Source: Arthrobacter sp. efr-133-R2A-120 (lineage in GTDB: Bacteria > Actinomycetota > Actinomycetes > Actinomycetales > Micrococcaceae). From it: DNA of 64,000 bases. The position numbers and the translations under genes are program-made. The notes under the pieces were generated by a model. The model ran no database searches and was not told the DNA's origin. It was given only the letters and a program-made list of their open reading frames with translations. The DNA lies in the NCBI RefSeq assembly GCF_030209835.1, contig NZ_JARVRF010000022.1, positions 23,519 to 87,518 on the forward strand. The letters are read 5' to 3'. Position 1 is the first letter of the stretch. Each line of letters opens with the position of its first letter. Below, piece after piece: positions 8,749 through 16,587 of this stretch.

Positions 8749-8940
8749 AGCGTGGCCCGTGATTGGGCCGCTGTTTCCAGCATGGAAGGGTTGCTGAGCG
8801 AGGAGCGGGAAACCGGCCGGCAACTGGGCAACACGCCGCAGGCGTTCAGCCACTTTGCCGTGGTCATGAGCGCGCTGGCCCTGCACGAGGGCAGCGTGAA
8901 CCGCAGCGACGTACCGGTGCGGGACCCTGGGACCGACTAG
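8749..8940 (+). pseudogene. C-terminal remnant of a GH15 glucoamylase/trehalase-like gene
   Basis: About 60 codons after a TGA read GLLSEERETGRQLGNTPQAF and on into SHFAVVMSALALHEG. This is the pattern of the extreme C-terminus of GH15-type enzymes (E-x-x-x-x-x-G-x-x-x-G-N-x-P-Q-A-F-S-H). Nothing upstream in any frame encodes the rest of such an enzyme, so this is a decayed fragment. It runs to the stop at 8940, overlapping the end of the convergent secreted-protein gene. Confidence 0.6.
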
Positions 8941-9623
8941 CGCAAGAAGTCCGGGTTGAAGGAGTTGAGGTCGACGCGGATTCCGCCGATGTCCTGGCCG
9001 AGTTTTTGCTGGACACCGACACGCATGTTCCCCGGCACGTTCCAGCCGCCGTAGGAAACCGGCGCGGGCGAGAGAAGGTCCGGAGTCCAATGCGCGTAGT
9101 CGAAGTCATGGAAATCCCCGTCCCACAGCGGAAGATCCGAGAACTCGCTGCTATCGCCCATTATCAAGGGCCAGTGTGTGTGAATGCCGTAAACAATGGG
9201 CCGCACGCCCATGTCCCGGATTCCGTCCACCATGTTCCTGGTAATGGGTGGTTCGCCTAGCTCGACGTCCAGTGCAAAGAACTCCAGCTGCTCACGGTAC
9301 GGACCGGTGGCCTCTATGCCGCCCTCCCAGCATTCCGCGTTGCGGGTGTAGACGGCAATCCTGAGTCCGGCGTCCAGCGCCATCTTGAGCTGCGTTTGTG
9401 TCCGGTCCCATGGAGTACAGGTCCCCCACGCGGTTGAATGCATCACGTACATACGGAAGCCCGCGTTGTAGGCACTGACGAACCAGCCCGGGTCGGTGAT
9501 GGTGGCGGTAGTGTCCAGGACTTTCACCGACGATTCCGCCGAATGCGCCGCGGGGGCAGCCAGGGCGCTGGCCACGGCCAGGAGCGAGGCCAACACCACT
9601 GTCAGTATCTTCCTCTTTTTCAT
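8937..9623 (-). CDS. Secreted GH25-like (DUF1906-type) glycoside hydrolase-fold protein
   Basis: A 228-residue exported protein. Residues 1-30 form a Sec signal (KKRK, a hydrophobic core, AHSA cleavage). The mature part looks like a TIM-barrel related to lysozyme GH25 and the glycoside-hydrolase-like DUF1906 group: it starts VKVLDTTATITD, has FFALDVE (the D-x-E catalytic-type motif at the end of a strand) and ends with VDLNSFN. Cell-wall binding or hydrolysis is plausible, but activity is unproven. The ATG at 9623 has GGGAGA upstream; the in-frame start at 9650 would put charged residues before the signal. Confidence 0.7.
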   Translation of the reverse strand: MKKRKILTVVLASLLAVASALAAPAAHSAESSVKVLDTTATITDPGWFVSAYNAGFRMYVMHSTAWGTCTPWDRTQTQLKMALDAGLRIAVYTRNAECWEGGIEATGPYREQLEFFALDVELGEPPITRNMVDGIRDMGVRPIVYGIHTHWPLIMGDSSEFSDLPLWDGDFHDFDYAHWTPDLLSPAPVSYGGWNVPGNMRVGVQQKLGQDIGGIRVDLNSFNPDFLR

Positions 9624-9813
9624 CGGGTCTCCCGGGTGGTCCTCTCGCACAGTGTAGGACTCCCGGGGCTGAAGAGGAATAGCCCGCCGTCTGGCGGGAT
9701 TCCAGGCCCGCGCCGGCCTGCCGCACAGTTACATTGGGTTCAACTGGAAGCCGCCACCGAATCAATTTCCGCGGGCACTCTTCTGCCCATTTGACGTGAG
9801 AAGGGCCTACAAA

Positions 9814-9842
9814 TGTTTCCGGGGCCGGTGGGCCCAGAAACA
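9814..9842 (-). terminator. Hairpin downstream of the reductase gene
   Basis: TGTTTC (9814-9819) pairs with GAAACA (9837-9842), with a further GGG/CCC inside after one mismatch. It lies just past the stop of the reductase on the minus strand and before the secreted-protein gene, so it probably ends that two-gene transcript. Confidence 0.45.
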
Positions 9843-9888
9843 GTTGACATCGCCGGCCTCGTCAATGTCGTCGAGATCGGTGACATAG

Positions 9889-10416
9889 CTAGCGATGACT
9901 ACAAAGCAGCTGATGAAAGCTGCTTCGAAGGCGCTGAATGCCGGCGTCATCCAACTCCCGGACGCCGTGGATGACCAGCGGTTCCCGCCATGCCATGCCG
10001 AGTCGCCGCGCTGTTGCTTTTAGCGGCACAAGCATTGCTTCGTACTCCCAGCCATGGAGGCCGTTTGGACCGTAGCCGTCGAAGGCGCCGCCAGTGGTTG
10101 TGACAATCCGGAGCGACTTACCTGCCAGGGCTCCGGGAGTGCCGGTCCCGTAGGCCCAACCTCGGGTCAGGACCTCGTCCAGCCAGCGTTTGAGAATCGA
10201 CGGCATGGTGTACCAGAAGGTGGGGTATTGCAGCACGATGTGCTCTGCCCCCGCGATGGCTTCCTGTTCGGCCTGGATATCAATGGAGTCCGTCCCATAC
10301 AGCTCGGAAAGAACCCGCGTGTAAACCTCCTCAATGGACTTTGACTCCTCGAGTAGTGCGGCGTTGATGCGCGAACTGCGCAGGTCCGGGTGGCCGACGA
10401 TAAGTGCTGTCTTCAT
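9889..10416 (-). CDS. Flavodoxin-fold NAD(P)H oxidoreductase (KefF/quinone reductase family)
   Basis: A 175-residue member of the NQO/KefF/MdaB-like family that reduces quinones or other electrophiles with FMN or FAD and NAD(P)H. It begins KTALIVGHPDLRSSRIN (flavin phosphate loop) and has LQYPTFWYTMPSILKRWLDEVL, the usual flavin-binding and dimer segment, then GWAYGTG and TTGGAFDGYG. ATG 10416 is chosen because GGAG lies 7 bases upstream; a GTG at 10440 overlaps the tautomerase stop. It is co-transcribed with the tautomerase gene. Confidence 0.85.
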   Translation of the reverse strand: MKTALIVGHPDLRSSRINAALLEESKSIEEVYTRVLSELYGTDSIDIQAEQEAIAGAEHIVLQYPTFWYTMPSILKRWLDEVLTRGWAYGTGTPGALAGKSLRIVTTTGGAFDGYGPNGLHGWEYEAMLVPLKATARRLGMAWREPLVIHGVRELDDAGIQRLRSSFHQLLCSHR

Positions 10417-10432
10417 GCTGTGCTCCAACGAC

Positions 10433-10738
10433 TCACTCACTTTCCTGCACGGGTGCCTTCTCGGCCAGTTCCGGTCGAGTAACCGGGTGCCCGTCGATGG
10501 ACTCGTAAAGGCTCTTGGAGCGGGCCAGTCCGTCCATCAGGCTGGCCGGTCCCCTGAAAGGCAGGCCGCCGATGTGCCAACCGTCTGTGTGCAGTTCCTC
10601 AATGAGAACCCAGACCACCTCGCGGAAAGCTTCAGATCCTTCGAACTTCACCATGACGTCCGTGAGGGCTGCCGCCATGCGGTGCTTTTCGTCTTCCGTG
10701 AAGACCCCGTCGACGAGCTTGACATTTACGAACGGCAT
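10433..10738 (-). CDS. Tautomerase-superfamily protein
   Basis: A 101-residue protein starting MPFVNVKLVDGVFTEDEKHRM. The proline directly after Met would become the catalytic N-terminal Pro of the 4-oxalocrotonate tautomerase superfamily, and the beta-alpha start is typical. It is longer than classic 62-residue 4-OT subunits. ATG 10738 follows AAAGAGGAG and leaves proline in the right place. It overlaps or abuts the flavodoxin-type reductase, a pairing that suggests detoxification or isomerisation of a keto-enol compound. The substrate is unknown. Confidence 0.83.
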   Translation of the reverse strand: MPFVNVKLVDGVFTEDEKHRMAAALTDVMVKFEGSEAFREVVWVLIEELHTDGWHIGGLPFRGPASLMDGLARSKSLYESIDGHPVTRPELAEKAPVQESE

Positions 10739-10817
10739 TGCGTTCTCCTCTTTGTAGGTGCTCCGGATTGCCGGATATACCAAGCTTTGACCACGGGCGG
10801 CGTCGGCGGACCCGCAA

Positions 10818-10847
10818 ATACCGTCAACCACCCCACAGATACCGTCA
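10818..10847. promoter_or_regulatory. Direct repeats, candidate AraC-type operator
   Basis: ATACCGTCA occurs at 10818-10826 and again at 10839-10847, 21 bases apart in the same orientation (two helical turns). The site lies between the GlxA-type regulator and the tautomerase/reductase genes, the arrangement expected for an AraC-family activator. Confidence 0.55.
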
Positions 10848-10885
10848 GGGTGTCTCGGAGGCAGATGGTGAGGTCCCGGGAACCA

Positions 10886-11845
10886 TCAGGGCTGCGACAG
10901 GAGGCGTTCCAGATACAGCGAGGGACTCATTCCGATCTTCTGCGTGAAGACCCGCCTCATCGTCTCAGCACTTCCAAAACCGCTTGCGGCAGCCGCGGCG
11001 GCGACGGTGGCTCCCCTCTGGAGCATTGCCTGAGCCGCTTCGATCCGCACCGTTTCGACGTATCGACCAGGAGTGGTGTTGGTCCCCTCTTGAAACAGCC
11101 GCGCAAGGCTGCTGGCGCTGAGATTCGTCAAGGCAGCCATAGCGTCAATCGAGTAATCCGCACCGGGATCGGCCGTAATGCGGTCCAGGAGCTTTCTGAG
11201 GACGTGGTCCCGGGGAACGCCCACCCGGACGGCGACAGAGCGCTGGGATTGCCCTCCCGGCCGTTGATTGAAAATGACCATTTGACGGACCACGGCCCGG
11301 GCAACGTCCGGGCCGTAGTCCTCCTCAACCATGAACAACGCCAGATCCACCCCGGAACTGATGCCCGCCGAGGTGATGAACGAACCGTCCTGCACAAACA
11401 ACGCATCAGGCACGACATGCACCAGCGGATATGACCTCCTGAACCGTTCGACCTGGGTCCAATGAGTGGTCGCGTTCCGGTAGTTCAGCAAGCCCCCGTG
11501 TGCCAGGAGAAATGCACCGGTACAGACGGAAGCGACCCGCCCGGCACCGTTCGTTAGATGGGAAACCGCCTCGACAAGTTCCTGCCCGAAAGGCCTGGAC
11601 ACCATCCCATATGCACCCGGAACGATGACGGTGTCCAAGGCGCCTGTCTCTGCGGCTGCGGCCTCGGCGGTCAAATAGTGTCCGTTGGAAGCTTGCTTGG
11701 CTTTGCCGTCGCTGGAAACCAAGACAGTGTCGTAACGGGCCCCAAAGGCATTCGCATGATGAAACACGTCAGCGGGCCCGCCAACATCGATCATTGTCAC
11801 GTTGTCATGGATCAAGAACCCGATAGCCCGGCTTCGATCACTCAC
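10886..11845 (-). CDS. GlxA-type AraC-family transcriptional regulator
   Basis: A 319-residue regulator with an N-terminal DJ-1/PfpI (class I glutamine amidotransferase-like) domain at about 8-185, including VCTGAFLLAHGGLLNYRNATTHW with the nucleophile-elbow Cys. A C-terminal AraC double helix-turn-helix follows at about 215-315 (NLSASSLARLFQEG, then AAAAASGFGSAETMRRVFTQKIGMSP). The start is GTG. It lies upstream of the tautomerase/reductase operon on the same strand and probably activates it through the repeats at 10818-10847. The inducer is not deducible. Confidence 0.9.
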   Translation of the reverse strand: MSDRSRAIGFLIHDNVTMIDVGGPADVFHHANAFGARYDTVLVSSDGKAKQASNGHYLTAEAAAAETGALDTVIVPGAYGMVSRPFGQELVEAVSHLTNGAGRVASVCTGAFLLAHGGLLNYRNATTHWTQVERFRRSYPLVHVVPDALFVQDGSFITSAGISSGVDLALFMVEEDYGPDVARAVVRQMVIFNQRPGGQSQRSVAVRVGVPRDHVLRKLLDRITADPGADYSIDAMAALTNLSASSLARLFQEGTNTTPGRYVETVRIEAAQAMLQRGATVAAAAAASGFGSAETMRRVFTQKIGMSPSLYLERLLSQP

Positions 11846-12598
11846 TTCTCACCGTAGTCTCTCCAAAATGTGGCGCTGCGCACAGCGTACGCCAACAGGC
11901 ACGCGTCTGGATGCCCTTCAATAATCATCAAACTTGACCCGTAAGTTCGCGCCGGACGACACTCGATGCAAGCACAGGACGACTCGAACACCGTCATCAT
12001 GCCGATGTTGCTCATCACCCTTCCGGGTTGAAAACCGTAACCTTGTTACCCAGTTCCGTTTTGGTTTCTATGCATTCACTGATTGCTTTGGGGCCGGTTC
12101 TTAAATTGTAGTTCTCAAAACCATGGGATTAGCAGTTGATGCGGAACCCCCGTTTCCTTGAGAAATCGACGCTTTCGGAATCTTGCCCATCGGCCCCGCT
12201 ATCAGAACGACAAACCAAGACTGACAGGCAGCCTGGACTGTCAGCGGCGAATCAATGCGGATGCACCCGAGAACAAGAAATGCAAAACGCTGACGTCCAA
12301 GGGCCGTTCGCTTTCGGACGTCCTGCCGGTCGAGACCACATCCAGCCGTGGAAGCATCCGACCACCGAGACGGCGCCCCCAACACCCCGCCAAACCAACG
12401 GCCACCAACAAAAACGAGCCCAGAATGGCCCAATAGAAAGGTGATCTGTGCACAGTCAGAGGGCCGAGGCCCCCTGCCGGAAGCGTCACCGATGTCCTGA
12501 TACAGAACTATCACCCATGTCCAGAGAGATAACATTTTTCACGGAGACGAATGTCCGCTATTGCAAATGCGGCCTGTCCGAGCAACCGGGGAAACGTC
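11846..12598. other. Gene-poor gap beside the toxin-antitoxin pair
   Basis: About 750 bases with noticeably lower GC than its surroundings. Small open frames occur (for example 12136-12444) but have no ribosome-binding site, no family resemblance and arginine/proline-rich shadow-like composition. The only structured element I see is the short palindrome GTAACCTTGTTAC at 12037-12049. It may be decayed or acquired DNA. Confidence 0.5.
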
Positions 12599-13042
12599 TC
12601 AATCGTCCTGTCCTCCCCCTTGCGACATCCAGTAATCGTTGATCGCCTGAACGGCCTGCTCTTTCGTCATGCGGGCAACATCTCGTTCATTCAGTCCAAC
12701 GGTGTGGGTGAGTTGCCAGACCAGCGCCAGGGGAATAGCCGAAGCAGAAGGGGCTGCCAATCCGCGGGCAGGCAAGGCTCCGTCATCGACGCATGCCCAA
12801 AACTCATCCTCACTGACCTCGAGCTGGTCTTGGAGAATATGGTTCCAGATCGAACTTGAATACGTGGTGAGATCAGCCGGGCGGGAAATCCGGGTCCGCA
12901 AGATCCGTCCATCTTGCAGACTCAACCGGTAGGTCGCGTGATGGCGCACTGGTTTCCCGCGGGCATTCGTCACCAGCTCCCAGCGCTCGGTTAGACAGAA
13001 CTTCTCATGGTCGTCCAGTTCGCCCACGCGTCGGACGCTCAT
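12599..13042 (-). CDS. Probable toxin partner of a Phd-type antitoxin
   Basis: A 147-residue protein (MSVRRVGELDDHEKFCLTERWELV...) whose ATG overlaps the antitoxin stop by the ATGA arrangement, the normal order for antitoxin-toxin operons. The segment GRILRTRISRPADLTTYSSSIWNHILQDQLEVSEDEFWACV resembles actinobacterial proteins annotated as cytotoxic translational repressors, which is a recollection and not a search. The first half, with HHATYRLSLQDGRILRTRISRP, looks like a small beta-sheet. A KQAVQAI-like helix ends the protein. Toxicity is inferred from gene pairing only. Confidence 0.6.
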   Translation of the reverse strand: MSVRRVGELDDHEKFCLTERWELVTNARGKPVRHHATYRLSLQDGRILRTRISRPADLTTYSSSIWNHILQDQLEVSEDEFWACVDDGALPARGLAAPSASAIPLALVWQLTHTVGLNERDVARMTKEQAVQAINDYWMSQGGGQDD

Positions 13043-13479
13043 GCCACCGAGCCGGTGAGCCAGGCGGTCAATTGCTGATCGGTGCACAGGTCAATGAGCT
13101 GAACCAAGGCCCAGTTCTCGCGGTGATTGGGCGCCGCGTGCAAATGGTCCTCCCAATCCTCCGCGTAGTCCCGCAAAGCATCGACGAAGTCCGCCAAGGC
13201 ATCAGCCAGTTCCGTGGCCTCAGCGGCAAAAGGCCGCCCCGGCATGAAGACAGCCCATGCTCCGTCCTCGTTCACGACCTGGACATTGGCGACGACCGTC
13301 AATTCCAGATACCGGCGCAAGCTCTCTCCATTGACGACGGCGGCCGTAGCTCGGTCGGGCCGCCGTATCGTGGAAAGCCCTCCCCGCTCGCTGGCATCGA
13401 GGATCGTCTTCAACGAATCCCGTGCTTGGGTAAACCCGTAGACGTGTCCGCCGGCTGTCTCACGTGCGGGGGTGCTCAT
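13039..13479 (-). CDS. Phd/YefM-like (prevent-host-death family) antitoxin
   Basis: A 146-residue protein whose first half resembles Phd-type antitoxins: FTQARDSLKTILDASERGGLSTIRRPDRATAAVVNGESLRRYL has the family pattern of A-R-x-x-L-x-x-x-x-D, R-R/x-x-x-x-x-v-v and a terminal D/E-x-L. An acidic C-terminal part (ALADFVDALRDYAEDWEDHL) follows and is likely the toxin-binding region. It precedes the toxin gene with a 4-base overlap. Three copies of a GTACGT half-site lie just upstream, suitable for autoregulation. Confidence 0.7.
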   Translation of the reverse strand: MSTPARETAGGHVYGFTQARDSLKTILDASERGGLSTIRRPDRATAAVVNGESLRRYLELTVVANVQVVNEDGAWAVFMPGRPFAAEATELADALADFVDALRDYAEDWEDHLHAAPNHRENWALVQLIDLCTDQQLTAWLTGSVA

Positions 13480-13494
13480 CTATCAATCATCCGC

Positions 13495-13520
13495 ACGTAC
13501 ATTAGGTACGTCAAGTACGT
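13495..13520. promoter_or_regulatory. Candidate toxin-antitoxin operator
   Basis: ACGTAC (13495-13500), GTACGT (13506-13511) and GTACGT (13515-13520). The first two form an inverted repeat with a 5-base spacer and the third repeats the half-site. They lie about 15 bases upstream of the antitoxin start. Confidence 0.6.
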
Positions 13521-13589
13521 CTGCGTCGAGTCCGGTGCCGGTACGGCCCAGTCCGACGGCGAGAGTGTGCACCATTGTGTTCGCCCGAT

Positions 13590-14849
13590 CTAGTCCTCCA
13601 GGGCTCCGTTGCAGAGGCGGTTGACCACCTCGGTGAGCATCGCCAGACCCGCAACGATGTCCTCGTCCTTGGTGTATTCGTGCTCATTGTGGGAGATGCC
13701 GTCCACGCTGGGAACAAAGAGCATCACCGTGGGAACGATGTCCTTCATATTGGTGGAATCGTGCCCGGCCAAGGTCATGACTTCCTTGTTGGACAGCCCC
13801 AGGTCGGCGGCAACCTTGGCGGCGAGTTCCACGCCCTCGGGCTGGTAAGGAGTGACCGGCCACGAGTGCGAATGGTGCTGTTCCACGGAAACGTTGGCAA
13901 GCGCCTCGATTTCCGCAATGCGCTCGTGCAGCAGGGCATCGGCCTGGGCGAGTACGGATTCGTCGGCACTGCGCAGGTCCAACAGCAGGCTGACCCGGGA
14001 CGGCACCACAACGGGCGAGTTGGGGTAGACGTTCAATTGCCCCACCGAGGTGTGGAGCGCTCCGGGGAACCGGTTGGCGATGTCCCGGGCGGCGACCACC
14101 AGCATCGAAGCTCCCAAAAGGGCGTCCTTGCGGTCCGCGATGACGGTGGAGCCGGTGTGTGCCTGCTCGCCGTGGACCACGAATTCGTACTTATTGGCCG
14201 CCCAGTTGGAGGACACCAGGCCAATCGTGATGCCTTCGCGCTCCATGCTGCGGCCTTGTTCGATGTGGATCTCGGCGCAGTATGCCGCTTCGGGGCCTTC
14301 GAAGGCACCGCGGCATGCGATGGCATCGAGGGCGTCCTGCACGGAAATCCCGGCAGCGTCCATGGTGGCCAGCGCCGTGTCCAGCGGGAGCTTGCCGGTG
14401 TACACGGAAGACCCCATCATGGAGGGCTTGAAGCGGCTGCCTTCCTCGTTGAACCAGTTCACGACGGCGATGTTGAACTTGGGTGCCTCAGCTCCGGGCG
14501 CGTTCCACTGGTCAACCAGCCGGAAGGCCGCATGCGCAGCCGCCAGGACTCCGTAGGCACCGTCGTAACGTCCCGCGGTCGGCTGGGAATCCATGTGTGA
14601 GCCCACCACAACGAACGGAGCTCCCGCCACGGCCTCGTAGAGTCCCCACTGGTTGCCGATCTGGTCAAAACGGACTGTGAAGCCCCGGGCTTCCAGCAGG
14701 CTCGTCAGCCAATGCCGCTGTTCGCCGTCGGGCTGGCTGGCAGCCTGCCGGTCCACGCCGCCGTTCGCGGTGGCGCCGAAAGCGCTCATGGTGTGGAAGT
14801 CCTGGACGAAGTCCGTGTCCTGGGCGGTGAAGCTGGTGGTGGAAGTCAT
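13590..14849 (-). CDS. M20-family Zn-dependent amidohydrolase (carbamoylase/allantoate amidohydrolase-like)
   Basis: A 419-residue metallo-enzyme of the hydantoinase/carbamoylase branch. It shows VVGSHMDSQPTAGRYDGAYGV with the first metal ligands (His, bridging Asp), NWFNEEGSRF with the catalytic Glu pair, EIHIEQG, and near the C-terminus AGHDSTNM and SHNEHEYT. It would cleave an N-carbamoyl or other amide bond. It is the last gene of the operon running down from 20957 and is a clear paralogue of the enzyme at 27896..29266. ATG 14849 follows GGGGAA. Substrate unknown. Confidence 0.88.
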   Translation of the reverse strand: MTSTTSFTAQDTDFVQDFHTMSAFGATANGGVDRQAASQPDGEQRHWLTSLLEARGFTVRFDQIGNQWGLYEAVAGAPFVVVGSHMDSQPTAGRYDGAYGVLAAAHAAFRLVDQWNAPGAEAPKFNIAVVNWFNEEGSRFKPSMMGSSVYTGKLPLDTALATMDAAGISVQDALDAIACRGAFEGPEAAYCAEIHIEQGRSMEREGITIGLVSSNWAANKYEFVVHGEQAHTGSTVIADRKDALLGASMLVVAARDIANRFPGALHTSVGQLNVYPNSPVVVPSRVSLLLDLRSADESVLAQADALLHERIAEIEALANVSVEQHHSHSWPVTPYQPEGVELAAKVAADLGLSNKEVMTLAGHDSTNMKDIVPTVMLFVPSVDGISHNEHEYTKDEDIVAGLAMLTEVVNRLCNGALED

Positions 14850-14893
14850 TGGTTCCCCTATGAACTGTGTTGGATCTAAGAAGAGTGCTGAAT

Positions 14894-16579
14894 CTATGAA
14901 CTGTGTTGAAGCGCGGTCAAAGTGTTGTGGGTGAAACGGCCGCCGACGGCTGTCGCGAGCACGTGCAGCTCTGCAATATTGCCGGCGTCAAGCGGCGAGC
15001 CGGACAGGACGGTGAAGTCGGCAAGCTTGCCCGGGGCCAAAGAGCCCTTTACGGCCGACGTCCCTGTGGCCTCGGCCGCTCCCGTGGTGTAAGCGGCTAG
15101 TGCCTCGTACGGGGAAAGCCGCTCCGCCGGGTTGCCGAACACCGCCCCGGAGGATGTCCTCCGGTCTACGAAGGCCTGCATGCCGCGGAGGACCTTGCCG
15201 TCCGCGACGGGACGGTCGGAGCTGCCTGCCAAGGTCACCCCAGCGGACAAGAACGACGACGCGCGGTAGGCCCAACGCAGTCGCTCGGGACCGAGCGACG
15301 CCGACATGCCGTCGCCGCCCTCATGGAAGAAGCTGGCCTGCGGCGTCACTGCAATGCCAAGGGCGGCAAGCCGTTCGAGCTGTTCCGGCCTGGTCATGGA
15401 AGCGTGCTCGATCCGGTTCGGCAAAACGCGCGGCCCGTACTTCGAGTCGCACTCCGCAAGAATGTCGATCGCGAGGTCCACAGCCCGGTCTCCGATGGCG
15501 TGCGCCGCGACAGACCACCCGGCAACATAAGCGGCCTCGATCCGTTCCCGCAGCAGTGCAGGTTCGGCTTGGAAGTAGCCCGTGTTGCCGGTGTTGTCCT
15601 TTTGCCCGTGACTGCAGTATTCGTGGCTGACCGCGGCGGTTTCGCCAAGGAGCGAACCGTCGAGAAAGACCTTGGCGGGGCCAAGGGAGAGGTACTCGTT
15701 GCCGAACCCACTTGTGATGCCCAAATCCAGGCCTGCAGCACCTGAACCATCGTCGCCATGACCGTCAAGCCGGTGCAAAACGTCCAGCACCGGCATCACT
15801 TGGGCTCTCGCATGGAGTTTGCCGTTGGCCGCGGCCCGTTGGTACGCGGCTAGTTCCACCGGGCTGTGGCCAATCCAGCCTCCGCCCACGCCCGCTTCGG
15901 TGAAGCTCGTGATGCCCTCGGAAGCATAGTGACGCGTGGCCCGGTCCAAGGCCGCCTCGATCTCGCCCACCGAGTACGGCAGGATCAGCTCCTGGATCAG
16001 CGCCTGCGCCGTCTCCTGCACGAGTCCCGTAGGACGCCCCGCCGCGTCGCGGACGATCACGCCGCCGTCGGGATCCGCGTACGACGGCGACTCGGCACCT
16101 GCCAGCCGCAGCGCGGCTGTGTTGACCACGGCCATGTGCCCGGAGTTGTGCCGCATGAAAAGCGGTTGCTCCCCCGTAATGCGGTCAAGTTCACGAATGT
16201 CCGGGAACTCGCCGCCGTACTGCTGCTGGCTGAAGCCCGTGGCCATGAGCCAGGCCTTTGCCTTAACGCCAGCGGCGTCGTTGCCGGAAGCGGAGACAGC
16301 ATCTTCCAGCAACGCGTACAACTCCCCCAGGCCCCGCGCCTTGGACACATCCAGCTCGGCCAAGCCCAGCCCGAACCACGTGGTGTGGCAGTGCGCATCG
16401 ATGAAGCCCGGTGTGACGGTGGCACCGCCGAGGTCGAGGATCTCTGCGGTGGCGAGGCCATCCAGGTCTTCGTCGAGTCCCACCACAAGGCCTTGCCAGA
16501 TACCCAGCGAACGTGCGCCGGGACGGTCCGGGTCCATCGTGATGATGTCCGCGTTGCGTAGGAGCAGATCGAGTTTCAT
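14894..16579 (-). CDS. Amidohydrolase family protein (YtcJ-like)
   Basis: A 561-residue metal-dependent hydrolase of the amidohydrolase superfamily, subgroup YtcJ. It has DLLLRNADIITMD at the start, TPGFIDAHCHTTWFG (metal-binding HxH), the internal HAIGDRAVD and RIEHASMT segments carrying further ligands, and LAGSSDRPV with the late Asp. ATG 16579 begins 8 bases after the aldehyde dehydrogenase stop; the open frame extends further upstream inside that gene but without homology. Probable role: hydrolysis of an amide, lactam or cyclic amide in the same pathway as its operon neighbours. Confidence 0.88.
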   Translation of the reverse strand: MKLDLLLRNADIITMDPDRPGARSLGIWQGLVVGLDEDLDGLATAEILDLGGATVTPGFIDAHCHTTWFGLGLAELDVSKARGLGELYALLEDAVSASGNDAAGVKAKAWLMATGFSQQQYGGEFPDIRELDRITGEQPLFMRHNSGHMAVVNTAALRLAGAESPSYADPDGGVIVRDAAGRPTGLVQETAQALIQELILPYSVGEIEAALDRATRHYASEGITSFTEAGVGGGWIGHSPVELAAYQRAAANGKLHARAQVMPVLDVLHRLDGHGDDGSGAAGLDLGITSGFGNEYLSLGPAKVFLDGSLLGETAAVSHEYCSHGQKDNTGNTGYFQAEPALLRERIEAAYVAGWSVAAHAIGDRAVDLAIDILAECDSKYGPRVLPNRIEHASMTRPEQLERLAALGIAVTPQASFFHEGGDGMSASLGPERLRWAYRASSFLSAGVTLAGSSDRPVADGKVLRGMQAFVDRRTSSGAVFGNPAERLSPYEALAAYTTGAAEATGTSAVKGSLAPGKLADFTVLSGSPLDAGNIAELHVLATAVGGRFTHNTLTALQHSS

Positions 16580-16587
16580 GCCAAGGC

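Noticed and set aside
12136..12535. Small open frames in the gap left of the toxin gene
   Set aside because: No ribosome-binding site, no recognisable fold, overlapping frames on both strands of similar length; nothing favours one as real.
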